Origin: Smittia aterrima
Lineage: Eukaryota; Arthropoda; Insecta; Diptera; Chironomidae
Assembly (NCBI GenBank): GCA_033063855.1
Contig: CP093831.1
Coordinates: 10,168,001 to 10,232,000 of the forward strand
DNA: 64,000 nt
Direction: 5' to 3'
Made by a program: the position numbers and the translations under genes. Shown one piece after another: positions 24,682-36,900 of this stretch (within the stretch, counting starts at the first letter, position 1; every line of letters begins with the position of its first letter). Under the pieces are notes generated by a model. That model saw only the letters and a program-made list of their open reading frames with translations, made no database searches and was not told where the DNA came from.

Positions 24682-27600
24682 ATGGCAAACGAAGTAAGTT
24701 CGATAGTTCTGAGTTTCAATATCGGAAGCTGACGGTTCTCTTCCTTTTTAGAATCAAGAAGTTATGGCAAGAAGCCGCAATGAAGCAGTTTCCGCAGCTC
24801 CATACAAAACAGGTAAAATGAAGTCAATCTCATGGATGACATGATCGTTAAAAAAATTATTTTCGTTTGCAGCGAATCAACTTGATTCGGTGGCAACTGC
24901 CCTCCAATCCGCCCTTGGCCAAGACGCTTCCTCCCGCGGACAACGGGGCCAATCCAAAAAGAGAGCTTGCCGGTGCGAGAAGCTCAAGGAAGCGAAAGCT
25001 TTGAAAGGTGATTCTTATGGCAGATATCAGCAAGGAGACAGTAGACGAGACGAAAAGAACGACGCTGCCGATAACTACAAGAAGGAAGCTGGTAATCAAA
25101 ATGCCAAGTACCGAGCCAACAATAATTATAATGGCGCCGACAATTATAATCGCGGTTATGGCAACTACGGCGGAGCCCAGAACTACGGACGTAGCAATGA
25201 CGATTATGCCGCTGGTGCCAACAACTACAACGGAGCTGATGCCTACAAAGGAGCTGACGATTATAGTCGCGGCTACGGAAATGCTCAGAACTACGGACGT
25301 GGAACTCAGGATGACGCAGCTGGTGCCAACAATTACAACGGAGCTGATGATTATGGCTACCAGGGAGCCAACAATTACAGTCGAGGCTATGGAGGTGCCC
25401 AAAATTACGGACGTGGAGCTCAGAATGACGCAGCTGGTGCCAACAACTACGGTGCTGATAATTATGGCTACCAGGGAGCCAATAATTACAGTCGCGGATA
25501 TGGCAACTACGGAGGAGCCCAGAACTACGGACGAGGAGCTCAAAACGACGCAGCTGGTGCCAACAACTACGGTGCTGATAATTATGGCTACCAGGGAGCC
25601 AATAATTACAGTCGCGGATATGGCAACTACGGAGGAGCCCAGAACTACGGACGTGGATCTCAAAACGACTCAGCTGGTGCCAACAACTACGGTGCTGATA
25701 ATTATGGCTACCAGGGAGCCAATAATTACAGTAGCGGATATGGCAACTACGGAGGAGCCCAGAACTACGGACGAGGAGCTCAAAACGACGCAGCTGGTGC
25801 CAACAACTACGGTGCTGATAATTATGGCTACCAGGGAGCCAATAATTACAGTCGCGGATATGGCAACTACGGAGGAGCCCAGAACTACGGACGTGGATCT
25901 CAAAACGACGCAGCTGGTGCCAACAACTACGGTGCTGATAATTATGGCTACCAGGGAGCCAATAATTACAGTCGCGGATATGGCAACTACGGAGGAGCCC
26001 AGAACTACGGACGAGGAGCTCAAAACGACGCAGCTGGTGCCAACAACTACGGTGCTGATAATTATGGCTACCAGGGAGCCAATAATTACAGTCGCGGATA
26101 TGGCAACTACGGAGGAGCCCAGAACTACGGACGAGGAGCTCAAAACGACGCAGCTGGTGCCAACAACTACGGTGCTGATAATTATGGCTACCAGGGAGCC
26201 AATAATTACAGTCGCGGATATGGCAACTACGGAGGAGCCCAGAACTACGGACGTGGATCTCAAAACGACGCAGCTGGTGCCAACAACTACGGTGCTGATA
26301 ATTATGGCTACCAGGGAGCCAATAATTACAGTCGCGGATATGGCAACTACGGAGGAGCCCAGAACTACGGACGAGGAGCTCAAAACGACGCAGCTGGTGC
26401 CAACAACTACGGTGCTGATAATTATGGCTACCAGGGAGCCAATAATTACAGTCGCGGATATGGCAACTACGGAGGAGCCCAGAATTACGGACGTGGATCT
26501 CAAAACGACGCAGCTGGTGCCAACAACTACGGTGCTGATAATTATGGCTACCAGGGAGCCAATAATTACAGTCGCGGATATGGCAACTACGGAGGAGCCC
26601 AGAACTACGGACGTGGATCTCAAAACGACTCAGCTGGTGCCAACAACTACGGTGCTGATAATTATGGCTACCAGGGAGCCAATAATTACAGTCGCGGATA
26701 TGGCAACTACGGAGGAGCCCAGAATTACGGACGTGGATCTCAAAACGACGCAGCTGGTGCCAACAACTACGGTGCTGATAATTATGGCTACCAGGGAGCC
26801 AATAATTACAGTCGCGGATATGGCAACTACGGAGGAGCCCAGAATTACGGACGTGGATCTCAAAACGACGCAGCTGGTGCCAACAACTACGGTGCTGATA
26901 ATTATGGCTACCAGGGAGCCAATAATTACAGTCGCGGATATGGCAACTACGGAGGAGCCCAGAATTACGGACGTGGATCTCAAAACGACGCAGCTGGTGC
27001 CAACAACTACGGTGCTGATAATTATGGCTACCAGGGAGCCAATAATTACAGTCGCGGATATGGCAACTACGGAGGAGCCCAGAATTACGGACGTGGATCT
27101 CAAAACGACGCAGCTGGTGCCAACAACTACGGTGCTGATAATTATGGCTACCAGGGAGCCAATAATTACAGTCGCGGATATGGCAACTACGGAGGAGCCC
27201 AGAATTACGGACGTGGATCTCAAAACGACGCAGCTGGTGCCAACAACTACGGTGCTGATAATTATGGCTACCAGGGAGCCAATAATTACAGTCGCGGATA
27301 TGGCAACTACGGAGGAGCCCAGAACTACGGACGTGGATCTCAAAACGACTCAGCTGGTGCCAACAACTACGGTGCTGATAATTATGGCTACCAGGGAGCC
27401 AATAATTACAGTCGCGGATATGGCAACTACGGAGGAGCCCAGAATTACGGACGTGGATCTCAAAACGACGCAGCTGGTGCCAACAACTACGGTGCTGATA
27501 ATTATGGCTACCAGGGAGCCAATAATTACAGTCGCGGATATGGCAACTACGGAGGAGCCCAGAACTACGGACGTGGATCTCAAAACGACTCAGCTGGTGC

Positions 27601-29236
27601 CAACAACTACGGTGCTGATAATTATGGCTACCAGGGAGCCAATAATTACAGTCGCGGATATGGCAACTACGGAGGAGCCCAGAACTACGGACGTGGATCT
27701 CAAAACGACGCAGCTGGTGCCAACAACTACGGTGCTGATAATTATGGCTACCAGGGAGCCAATAATTACAGTCGCGGATATGGCAACTACGGAGGAGCCC
27801 AGAACTACGGACGTGGATCTCAAAACGACGCAGCTGGTGCCAACAACTACGGTGCTGATAATTATGGCTACCAGGGAGCCAATAATTACAGTCGCGGATA
27901 TGGCAACTACGGAGGAGCCCAGAATTACGGACGTGGATCTCAAAACGACGCAGCTGGTGCCAACAACTACGGTGCTGATAATTATGGCTACCAGGGAGCC
28001 AATAATTACAGTCGCGGATATGGCAACTACGGAGGAGCCCAGAACTACGGACGTGGATCTCAAAACGACGCAGCTGGTGCCAACAACTACGGTGCTGATA
28101 ATTATGGCTACCAGGGAGCCAATAATTACAGTCGCGGATATGGCAACTACGGAGGAGCCCAGAATTACGGACGTGGATCTCAAAACGACGCAGCTGGTGC
28201 CAACAACTACGGTGCTGATAATTATGGCTACCAGGGAGCCAATAATTACAGTCGCGGATATGGCAACTACGGAGGAGCCCAGAACTACGGACGAGGAGCT
28301 CAAAACGACGCAGCTGGTGCCAACAACTACGGTGCTGATAATTATGGCTACCAGGGAGCCAATAATTACAGTCGCGGATATGGCAACTACGGAGGAGCCC
28401 AGAACTACGGACGTGGATCTCAAAACGACGCAGCTGGTGCCAACAACTACGGTGCTGATAATTATGGCTACCAGGGAGCCAATAATTACAGTCGCGGATA
28501 TGGCAACTACGGAGGAGCCCAGAATTACGGACGTGGATCTCAAAACGACGCAGCTGGTTCCAACTACAACGGTGCTGATAATTATGGCTACCAGGGAGCC
28601 AATAATTACAGTCGCGGATATGGCAACTACGGAGGAGCCCAGAACTACGGACGAGGAGCTCAAAACGACGCAGCTGGTGCCAACTACAACGGTGCTGATA
28701 ATTATGGCTACCAGGGAGCGAACAATTACAGTCGCAGCTATGGCAACTACGGAAGAGCCCAGAACTACGGACAAGGATCTCAAGACTACGCAGCTGGTGC
28801 CAACAATTACAAGGGAGCTGATAATGAAGCTGAAGGCAACAACCAAAACTACAGACGTGGATCTCAAGACTCTGCAGGAAGAGCCTACAATTATAAGGGA
28901 TCTGATGAATATGAGGGCGGCGAGCGCAACAATCAAAATTATGGCAACCAAAACAACGGAAGAGACTCGAATGATTATTCTGCTGATTACTACAATAACA
29001 AGGGTGGAGCTTACGATAACCAGGACTATGGCCTGAGTTCTGAGCGCAGAAATAATTACAAAGGAGCCTCTTATGGCAACGCGAATCGAGGTAAATTGTG
29101 ATGATTTTAAGCTCTGATCATTTTTAAAACATTTTTTCTCAAAGGTTCTTCTAAAGACGAAGCTCACGCCTGTACAAATGTCAAGGTTCCTTGCTTGCCC
29201 GAATGCGATTCACATGTAGCCGCAGATCGACGATGA
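24682..29236 (+). CDS. Asn/Gly/Tyr-rich 40-residue tandem-repeat protein
   Basis: Four exons: 24682-24693, 24752-24812, 24873-29090 and 29145-29236, giving 1460 residues in frame. The N-terminus (MANENQEVMARSRNEAV) has no hydrophobic signal peptide. A basic patch with CRC follows, then degenerate repeats and a core of 28 units of exactly 40 residues. A typical unit holds 10 Gly, 8 Asn, 7 Tyr, 6 Ala, 3 Gln and 2 each of Arg, Asp and Ser. It has no Cys, Pro, Lys, Leu, Ile or Val, and is charge-balanced. Motifs are ADNYGYQGANNYSRGYG and GGAQNYGRG. The last exon has three Cys (ACTNVKVPC, LPEC). I do not recognise the family. The composition resembles silk or glue proteins and tyrosine/arginine low-complexity domains that phase-separate. 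Missing secretion signals argue against a classical silk unless the first exon is wrong. Confidence 0.85.
25441..28800 (+). repeat. Coding minisatellite, 28 tandem units of 120 bp
   Basis: Twenty-six units from 25441 to 28560 share the same start (caacaactacggtgctgata). Two variants at 28561 and 28681 begin caactacaacggtgctgata. Variation is almost confined to a few diagnostic sites: CGA-GGA-GCT against CGT-GGA-TCT (Ala or Ser), GACGCA against GACTCA, and AAC against AAT before TAC. One unit (25681) has AGC replacing CGC. Less regular related units lie upstream (about 25130-25440) and downstream (28801-29080). Homogenised centre and decayed edges are typical of unequal exchange. Confidence 0.95.
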
Positions 29237-29292
29237 AAGAGAAACAATCCTTCCTGAATATAACTTTGTAACACCTTTGAGAACAAAATGCA

Positions 29293-29298
29293 AATAAA
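29293..29298 (+). terminator. Poly(A) signal of the repeat-protein gene
   Basis: AATAAA 57 bases after the stop codon, which fits a short 3' untranslated region. Confidence 0.65.
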
Positions 29299-30815
29299 CT
29301 AAATTTCAAATGACACCAAAAATGTTTGAATTTAATTTTTCAAATCAAATATTTAAACATTCCAGAATTAAATATTTAAAGAGAGCGATCTGAGTTCACA
29401 AAGTGCGGAACCTATTGACAGTCGTGGTTAAGAGCACAGACAGGTGAATAAAGTTTATTCGAAGACGTTCATTAATTATGCAAGAGCCAAGGAAAACTAA
29501 AGAGAGAAGAAATTTTATTAGCCGAGAGACAAAAGAAACTTCTGAGTGATAAATTGGCTTAAGTGATAATGGCAAATTCATGTAACATGAAACTTTTCAA
29601 AGACAACTTGATTGCTACACCGCATGAAGTGTCCCTTCAATTAATGTTGGCGTTCTTACGACCCGACAAAGGATAGAAAAGGTTGCGAAATTAATTCTTA
29701 TTAAGACGAACAGTATCATCGACCCAGGATTATGCTCGCTACGAGATGATTTATATTTAATGTGCTTAAGTGGCTGCTGTGCGATGCTGGCTCCTCCCAG
29801 TGAATATTCATCGACTTTACTCAAAGAAAACATTCTTGAGTGAACATGGCCATTGATCTACGATGATAAATGAAGCCTTTGCATCTAGAAGCGCTTTACA
29901 TAATTTTAAATCCTCCCAAACACAAATCCTTCAAATTTTCATGAAAATTTCTTTAAATCTCGCTTAGGGAAAGGTAACAGTTAGTAACGTATTTAGCATA
30001 AATAAAATCTTTTAATGTCTTCTACTCGAGCTGAATAAATTAAACTAATTTGCGCAATATGAGACAATTCACTCGCTTCATAAAAATCTCAGGAATTCTT
30101 CTAATCCTTCGGCGTCGAATGTGAAATTGCCCTTATCATTTAGAAATTTGACAAGAGTTTTCCTTAACGCGGCAACAAAAGGCTTGGAGACACGAGAAAA
30201 AGTTTCTTTTATTGCTCAACCCCACCCACGCAATCAGAACATAAACAAAGAACGACACGATTGAGTGCTGTAAAATGTTAATTTAATTCTGAAAGAAAAA
30301 GTTTTTACTTTCACGTTTCGTCTCCCCTTCGCTCATTTTTCTCTTCGTCTCGAACGTTTTTCTTCTCGCAAGATAATGATAATGTTGTTGTAAGCGGCTG
30401 AAAATCCCTCGGAAATCCAAGGCAGCTCATTCTCGATGGAATGAAGGAACGTGCAAAAAATAAGACAATAAATGAAGAGATTTGAAGACTCGATAAAGCT
30501 AGAAAAGTTCTCGAACACAGGCGAGAGGAAAAGCCGACATTAAATGAGACTAATTTTTGTTTTCAAAGACAAATTAGTATTCATTTGTTAGCAAGTGCTT
30601 CGGGGGAAGAAAGTCGAATATTTATCAAAAGCTTATCAAGCAATTAAAATCCACAACTTATTTCTCAATTCCAAAAGCGAATTAAGATTAGCGGAATAAG
30701 TTATCATCAGTCAGCCTTCATCCAGATGCTGACACACTTGATCAAAGGTAAATAAGAAACAGACACTGACGTTGCTCGATGTTTTTAATTTCAAAAATTC
30801 AGTCTTGACTTTGAG
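29299..30815. other. Intergenic region, no gene recognised
   Basis: About 1.5 kb between the repeat-protein gene and the lipase-like gene. No recognisable coding exon, RNA gene or repeat was seen. The end nearest the lipase probably contains its promoter; no clear TATA box was found. Confidence 0.55.
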
Positions 30816-31937
30816 ATGCTTCGGAAGAGTTTAACTTTTGCAATTGTTTTCTTAACTCTCTGTATCGAATTTGCTTCGTTGGAGAAATGTGAAAGTGCAA
30901 TCGCAACAATTTATGATCAATCGTAAGTGATAGACTGAGAATCGTTTGGTCAATACTTTTCTCGTTACAGATCTTCAGTCGTTTGGGATAAACAAACAAG
31001 TTTAAGCTCACTCGGTTGCGATGTTGCCAAAAATATTTCGATTGTAGTTCACGGATGGAATGATGGACGATTGTGGATTAAACCAATGATAACGAATTTA
31101 TTGAAAGCGAGAGGAGGCTACGTCATCTTCTTCGATTACGATTCCTGCGTTGACAGTAGCTACGTCAAGTCTTTGGGCAAATGGAAATCAGTTTCAATTG
31201 CTTTGACTTCGATGCTTCAAGAAATGGAAAATCAAGGAGTTTCGCCAGATAACTTGTTCGCTTATGGATTTTCTCTTGGAGCGCGAATAACAATTGATGC
31301 TTGCATCAACTTTGGGATTCAAAAAGTTGCTTCAGTCGATGGTAAGATCTGCCTTAACATTTCTGAATAATTAAAAAGAAAGTTTTGACGTTTAGTTTGT
31401 GACATGGCTAATATTGGATTTGATTTTGTCTACGAGAACGATCCGAAAAACGCAGCTAAAAATATTCAATGCATTTTCACATCGCAATACGCTGGAAGCA
31501 TTTATCGCGATTTATGTCATCAGAACTGGTTGATGGGTTAGCATCTCTTTAATTCTCAGAACTATCTCGACTTTTATTTAATATTTTAGGAAATTGTGGA
31601 AAATCTCAACCTGCAGCTGATGATAATTCTTATCTCGCTTGCTTGGTCAGTGATTGTAAAGGAAGAACGCCCGTCGGTTCGCATCCTCTCTGCAACATAT
31701 TTTACTTAAGCGCATTTGAGAATTCCTTTACCTCAAACAACGCTCTGAGCTGTGAAAAATCTAAAGTTCCTGAAGATCTGCCGAGTGACTTTCAAATGGG
31801 CTTCATGGAGAATCGCAAACAGTAAATGTCCTTTAAATATTTTAAGTTCTTCAAGTCTCATTCTTTCTATTCACAGGTATCAAGGAGTCTTCGCTTCCAA
31901 AACCTTTGCGAAATATCCTTACAATGGATCTGCTTAA
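30816..31937 (+). CDS. Secreted lipase-like protein (pancreatic lipase / phospholipase A1 family)
   Basis: Five exons: 30816-30922, 30971-31341, 31396-31536, 31590-31821 and 31877-31937, giving 303 residues. Residues 1-20 or so are a signal peptide (RKSLTFAIVFLTLCIEFA). The alpha/beta-hydrolase core has the oxyanion strand IVVHGW and the nucleophile elbow GFSLGA. It then has VDVCDMANIGFD, where family members commonly carry a D-P-A-G stretch with the catalytic Asp. A GSHPLC segment near the C-terminus may supply the catalytic His. Several cysteines fit an extracellular enzyme. The Asp loop is modified (Met-Ala-Asn for Pro-Ala-Gly), so activity is likely but not certain; some insect relatives are yolk-type proteins without catalysis. 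It is shorter than mammalian pancreatic lipase and lacks the PLAT domain, as is usual in insects. Confidence 0.85.
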
Positions 31938-33570
31938 TGATTCACGAACAGAAGAGCAAACGATTTTCCTTTTCCTTTCCGCAAACATTGTCAACATTAA
32001 AAGTTTAATGTCTTTATTCGTCTTGAAGTTGCTGTCGAGATGAGATGACGACGACAGAACAATAAAGCATTATCTTTTACTTAAGAGTCTCCTCCTTCTC
32101 TCGACATTTCGTTATGAAAACACCCTCAGCTTTGTCGTGAAGAAAAGCGCAAAGTCAATAATATTTTATTGTCAGAGATATTTACTTATCGGTTTTTTGT
32201 GTTCGACTTTGTTTAATATTTTATTGAAAAAAGTTTTATGTCTACGAGATTTTATCAGATAATGGAGAAAAATAGTTTTTTTTAGGGGAAAATGAGAAAA
32301 CATTTCTGGCAAAGGAAAACGCTCGATATGATCTGACAATTAATCTGCAAACAATTCTCTCGGTAACCACGCCACACAAACCTTAAATTTATTCAAACTA
32401 ACTCAACTTTACTCCGAAGACGACTAAAGAGTTGTAAAATTAAAATGTTTTTATCTCACTTCCACATTGTTTAACTTTCGAAACACTCAGAGATCATAAA
32501 TTTTGGGTTGAAATTATGTGAAACTTTTCTTTAATTCTAGAGAGTGAGCTTCGAGGATTCCACCAACAAATGAAATGCGATATCATTTGATGGTCACTGC
32601 GAGCTCTCAAATCATAAAGTCATTTAATTTCCATTCGGAGGAAAAGGAAATTAAACGGAACCGAAATTTTCCAGCTTAGAAACAAACAACCGGAAGCATT
32701 TGCAACTCTTTTTCTGTGAGTGTGCGATGTCTGTTGAAGGGCTTATGAGAAATGAAATGAATTCCGACGGAGAAAGAGGAAAAGATAAATTTCATAAAAT
32801 GCTGGGGGAGGATTATCGTGCGAAAAAAAAACAGGCAACACGACATTGCTTTATGAAATTTAAAATCCTCGTTCACTTGTTCGGCCATGTGTGACCATTA
32901 GTCCACTGGAAGAGAATACAAAAGGATAACAAGCGCGAAGTAAAATAAATTAATCTCTCATCAGGCGCAGCTTCATTAAATTTTCGTGATCTGGAAATAA
33001 ATCAATTTAATTAAATGACAAAAAAATCATTAAAATTGCAATAATTACACTCAACGGACAAACCTCAGAAATCTTTATTTCCCCCAAGATACTTACTTCT
33101 CAAATTAAATTCGTTTAAAAATGCAAAGAAGGAAAAAATCTTTCAAAAGTCCTTCAAGCAACAGTTTGAATTATTAAACTGGAAAATGAGGAGGAGAGCG
33201 AAAGGAAATGTTTCATTTGCATAATCTGTTTTCTGTTTTGAAGGATAATTTCATTATGAACACATTTTCCAGCGATTTGCTGAGCCCCCGCGATTAAGGG
33301 TCGGTCGCCGCTTATCATGAAGCTATCTAGATAGAAGGGAAGTGTTCACATCAGGCTTGTAAGTAAAACAAATATTCAGACTGAGCAAAAATAAATTTAA
33401 TTCAAATAATTCTCTTTCCCAACAAAAGATGTCGCTAGAGTTTGAAATTTGATATCAACGGACATCGAATAAATGGAAATGAATAAAAGAAAACTAATCG
33501 ATGAAATATCTCAAGTATGATGAGCTCATACGAATCTAATTTAGTTTCTTCTTTCAAATCTTAATTGAAA
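31938..33570. other. Intergenic region left of the palindrome
   Basis: Contains the likely lipase poly(A) signal (AATAAA at 32061-32066) and a dispersed repeat copy at 32148-32231. No other gene was recognised. The left edge of the inverted duplication is close to 33570. Confidence 0.5.
32148..32231 (+). repeat. Dispersed AT-rich repeat with a small palindrome, copy 2
   Basis: Matches 18300-18357 in order and orientation, with a longer middle section. It lies just downstream of the lipase gene. Confidence 0.35.
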
Positions 33571-33902
33571 TCATGAATCGACTGTTGTCAATATTTCTTA
33601 TTTAACGCTCGTTCCTTCTTTTCCTTCTCATATGAAACATGTTGCTATACCCGAAAGCCTTGAGCACTGTCTGGCACTATCAACAACAACAATGTTTGCT
33701 TAGTCGACATATGCAGAGAAATCAAGGTTCATGATAGCTTTAAACGGATCCATCTTCAGACATAAACAAGAAATTTGGAATTCATGTCCGCGTCATGAAG
33801 AATATTTTGGCGCTGAATACAATTTGAGATGCACTTGCAATAAACAAAGAGAGCTTGTTCATTTTACAACTTCATCTCTTTCGCTGTTATTACTCAATTA
33901 GG

Positions 33903-36900
33903 CAAATTTAGTTTCTGCTGTTTCTTTCCGTAAGTCAATTCATCATTGAATCGTCTGATTATCTCAACGACGCTACACTGAAAGAAAATTCTTCTTGGAG
34001 TCTCGTTCATAAGATTTCTCTTCGGGTTTTCACATATTCGTTCGTTTATGTTGAGCGTGACTCGAACGCAATTCACATTTCTCTCATTTTCTCTTTTGCC
34101 TTGATCGCTTCGTGTCGTCTTGAGAATATTTTCAGTTGAAATAAGAATCCCGAAGTGATCAGACGTGTCACCGATTTTGTTGTCAGTGATAAAAGATCAG
34201 CTTGAGGAGAGAAAAATAAATAAATCAAAAGCAAACACTTGATGCCTCGAATCATCTCCGATTATCGTTCGCATAAAAGTCTCAAGAAAAGAAAAAGTGA
34301 CAAAGTTCTTCAAATAAATAAAATATCGTGAAAATCTTTTCGAACGAAGCTTATTCCGTTTCGAGGAAAAACAGTTTTGACATCCGCTACTCGCTTTCAA
34401 ATTCGCATTCGCTCGCTGCCAAAAATCATTCAAACTTGAATCGAAGGAAATTATTAAATCGAAGGAAAATCTAATGTTATTCGAGCCATAAAAAGTTTCT
34501 GTTGCTCCATCGAACTTCCGATTGGAAACGTGACGTGAATGGAAAGTCAATTGACAAGCTCTAAGAATTAATAAAAAGAAAATAATTGTTTATGCAAGTG
34601 CTAAGAGTTCTGTTTATGGCCAGTGCATAATGCAAACGCTGAAAGTTCATTAAAACATGAAAATCATCGACAACAATTAAACTTTAAAAGCAGAAGCCGC
34701 CGCAAACAGAAGAAAACACAAAAATGGATTATTGTGAAAACTGTTCGAGAAATGTGAGTTTCCAGAGACAATCGAAATCCTTTCAATAAATTTCTTTGAT
34801 TGAAGCCGATGATGAGCTGGCAAAAGTGAAAACTCGAAACATTTTGTTTATTTAAGAAAATCTTTCCTTCGTCTGCAAAATGTTTTTGAAAGCCAAACAG
34901 AACAAATCGTGAAACTCTCCACACGAACTCAAGAAAATCTGATCGCGTAATGATAAACAGCATGAAAGGAAATCCTCTCGAGTTTCGATCTTTGAGCTGC
35001 GATAAGCAAAAGATTTCTTCTTCCAAAAATTATTATTCATGACAAATCACCAAACTCTCGTCGCCTTCACGAACATTTTCAAATGTAATCGCTGATCTCG
35101 CGCTCAAAAGTCGATGAAAATAAAAAACAAAATCGCGAGTCCACGACTTCTGATTATTGAGACGTCACCAAAAAAACTTTTTTCGGCGCTCGATGATTTA
35201 TCGACGACTAACTTGAGTAAATTAGTTGCGATGTTGTTCCCGAATTGATTGCGTTATCAAACAAATTGTAACGACAAAATAAAACGTTCAACAAGATTTT
35301 TACGCTTACCCTTTGAACTCAAATGTTTGTCGTTGATTCAAAGAAATTTTTATGATCCGCGAAAATATTTTTTCATTGGAAACAAAGTTTCATGTGAACA
35401 TTGAAGAAAAGATCTTTTCCCGTTGTGTTTACAATTTCTGACGCGTGGAAAAGGAAAACACATTAAAAAGAAAATGGAGCGGCGAACAATTGGCTTCGCA
35501 ACAAATCGTAAAAATTAATTTTCATGTAAGCAAAGCAGGAAGAGCCGAAAAGTCTCATTGCCAAAAGTTCAATCACGATCGATTCCGTTTAAATTAACTG
35601 GCACATCCTTCAGCGACTTCGACGGTTTCAGTTTCCTCTTTCCCCGAAAATATTTCTTCAACGGAGTTATCGAGCGCCTCTAGAATTTTCAATGAACTCT
35701 TTGACCATAAAAATATTTTTTAATTTATTCGAAGCAATTAAAACTTCCTGTTGTCAAATTGAGTTTTCACGTTCCTTGCGGTTTTGTTGACGCGTGTCAA
35801 TCGCAAATTAAAGAATTTAAACAACGTGTTAACAATAATTTAATTGATTTCTCTTGTTAAATTTCAGTGGACATCAACAAACATCGACCACGATCGCACT
35901 TACCTCAATCAACATCAATCAAAATCATTCAGCAATCGACACGATTCAAGATGGAGATTGAACTTGGTCGTCTCATCGTTACTTTTAGTATTATTAGCAT
36001 CGTTAATTCCACTTAGTTTAGCTTCGTCAACGTGCAGTCGACGAGAGTATTGGGACTCAGACCTCGACGAATGTGTTCAATGTACAAAATGTAATCAACA
36101 CGAGTTTGTGATTCGGCCGTGTCAGCGACACATGGACACGGTTTGCAAGCCACTTAACACGATCGAGATTGATTGGAGCAAGTCAATGGCAACAGAGCCA
36201 AAGCTTCATCATCATCATAATCATCGAACGTCAGTCGAAGTCGCATCAGCTCAAACTGCATCGCTCAGCGAACAAGAAGAAGAGATTTGGGATTGGCAGA
36301 TGGTCTCGTTGATTCTCGCGGTCGTTGCGTGTTTGATGTTTTTCCTTGGAACCGCTTTCATCTCCATCAACTACATTCGACAGTGGAGAAAGATCAAAAA
36401 GGAATTCGACAACGGTGAGTTTACCCAACAAAACTTTCTAATCTCATCCAAAAACAAATCAATCACAATCAGAAGAGTTTAGCATAAAAATTGATTTCGA
36501 TTGCGATCAGCGATCATTTTTAAATAAAACTCGTTTAAAAGCTAATCAGATTTGTTAAAGAATTAGTTAAGCCATTAAGTCATTGATTGCGACACGAAAC
36601 ATCTGAAGAAGTCGATAAATTCTTATCAAGATCTTATTTGAGCAGTCAGAGAAGCCTGAAATAAATTTCTTTAAGTTGTTTTGATTTTGATATCGCACAG
36701 ATCAATGAATGATCTTAAACTCTTAGGAAAACGGATGAATCGACTCTCTCCATGAGTTTCCTGAGTTTAATCGTCTGCGATTTATCAAAACCTTCAAGAG
36801 AACGCAAATATTTATTCGCCAAATTAATTTATTAAGTCTTTTCGTAATTTTCACAAAATTTCAATAACAAAAATATTTTCGAAGAAAACATTTCTCATCA

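Noticed and set aside
25008..29036. 1342-residue open frame on + in another frame of the repeat gene
   Set aside because: A 120-bp unit has a length divisible by three, so any frame free of stops in one unit stays open through the array. The frame lacks the splice-consistent ends of the real product, and its composition follows from the real coding frame.
25670..29167. Long minus-strand frames across the repeat array (317, 237 and 525 residues, rich in Val, Ile and Ser)
   Set aside because: Same periodicity effect. They are broken exactly where a unit carries GACTCA, which makes a stop on the reverse strand. Hydrophobic runs are simply the complement of Asn/Tyr/Gly codons.
34664..35026. 120-residue frame on - in the left arm with an almost identical partner at 49653-50015 on +
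   Set aside because: The match reflects the DNA-level duplication, which is as strong in non-coding parts. No domain, signal peptide or splice structure supports coding. The same applies to the paired frames at 37440-37793 and 46890-47243, and at 34197-34550 and 50129-50482.
35844..36482. Continuous 212-residue frame for the left receptor, read through the donor
   Set aside because: It begins at a TTG in an intron and continues past a GTGAGT donor at 36415. Splicing to 38166 restores a conserved tail in frame, so the read-through tail is intronic.
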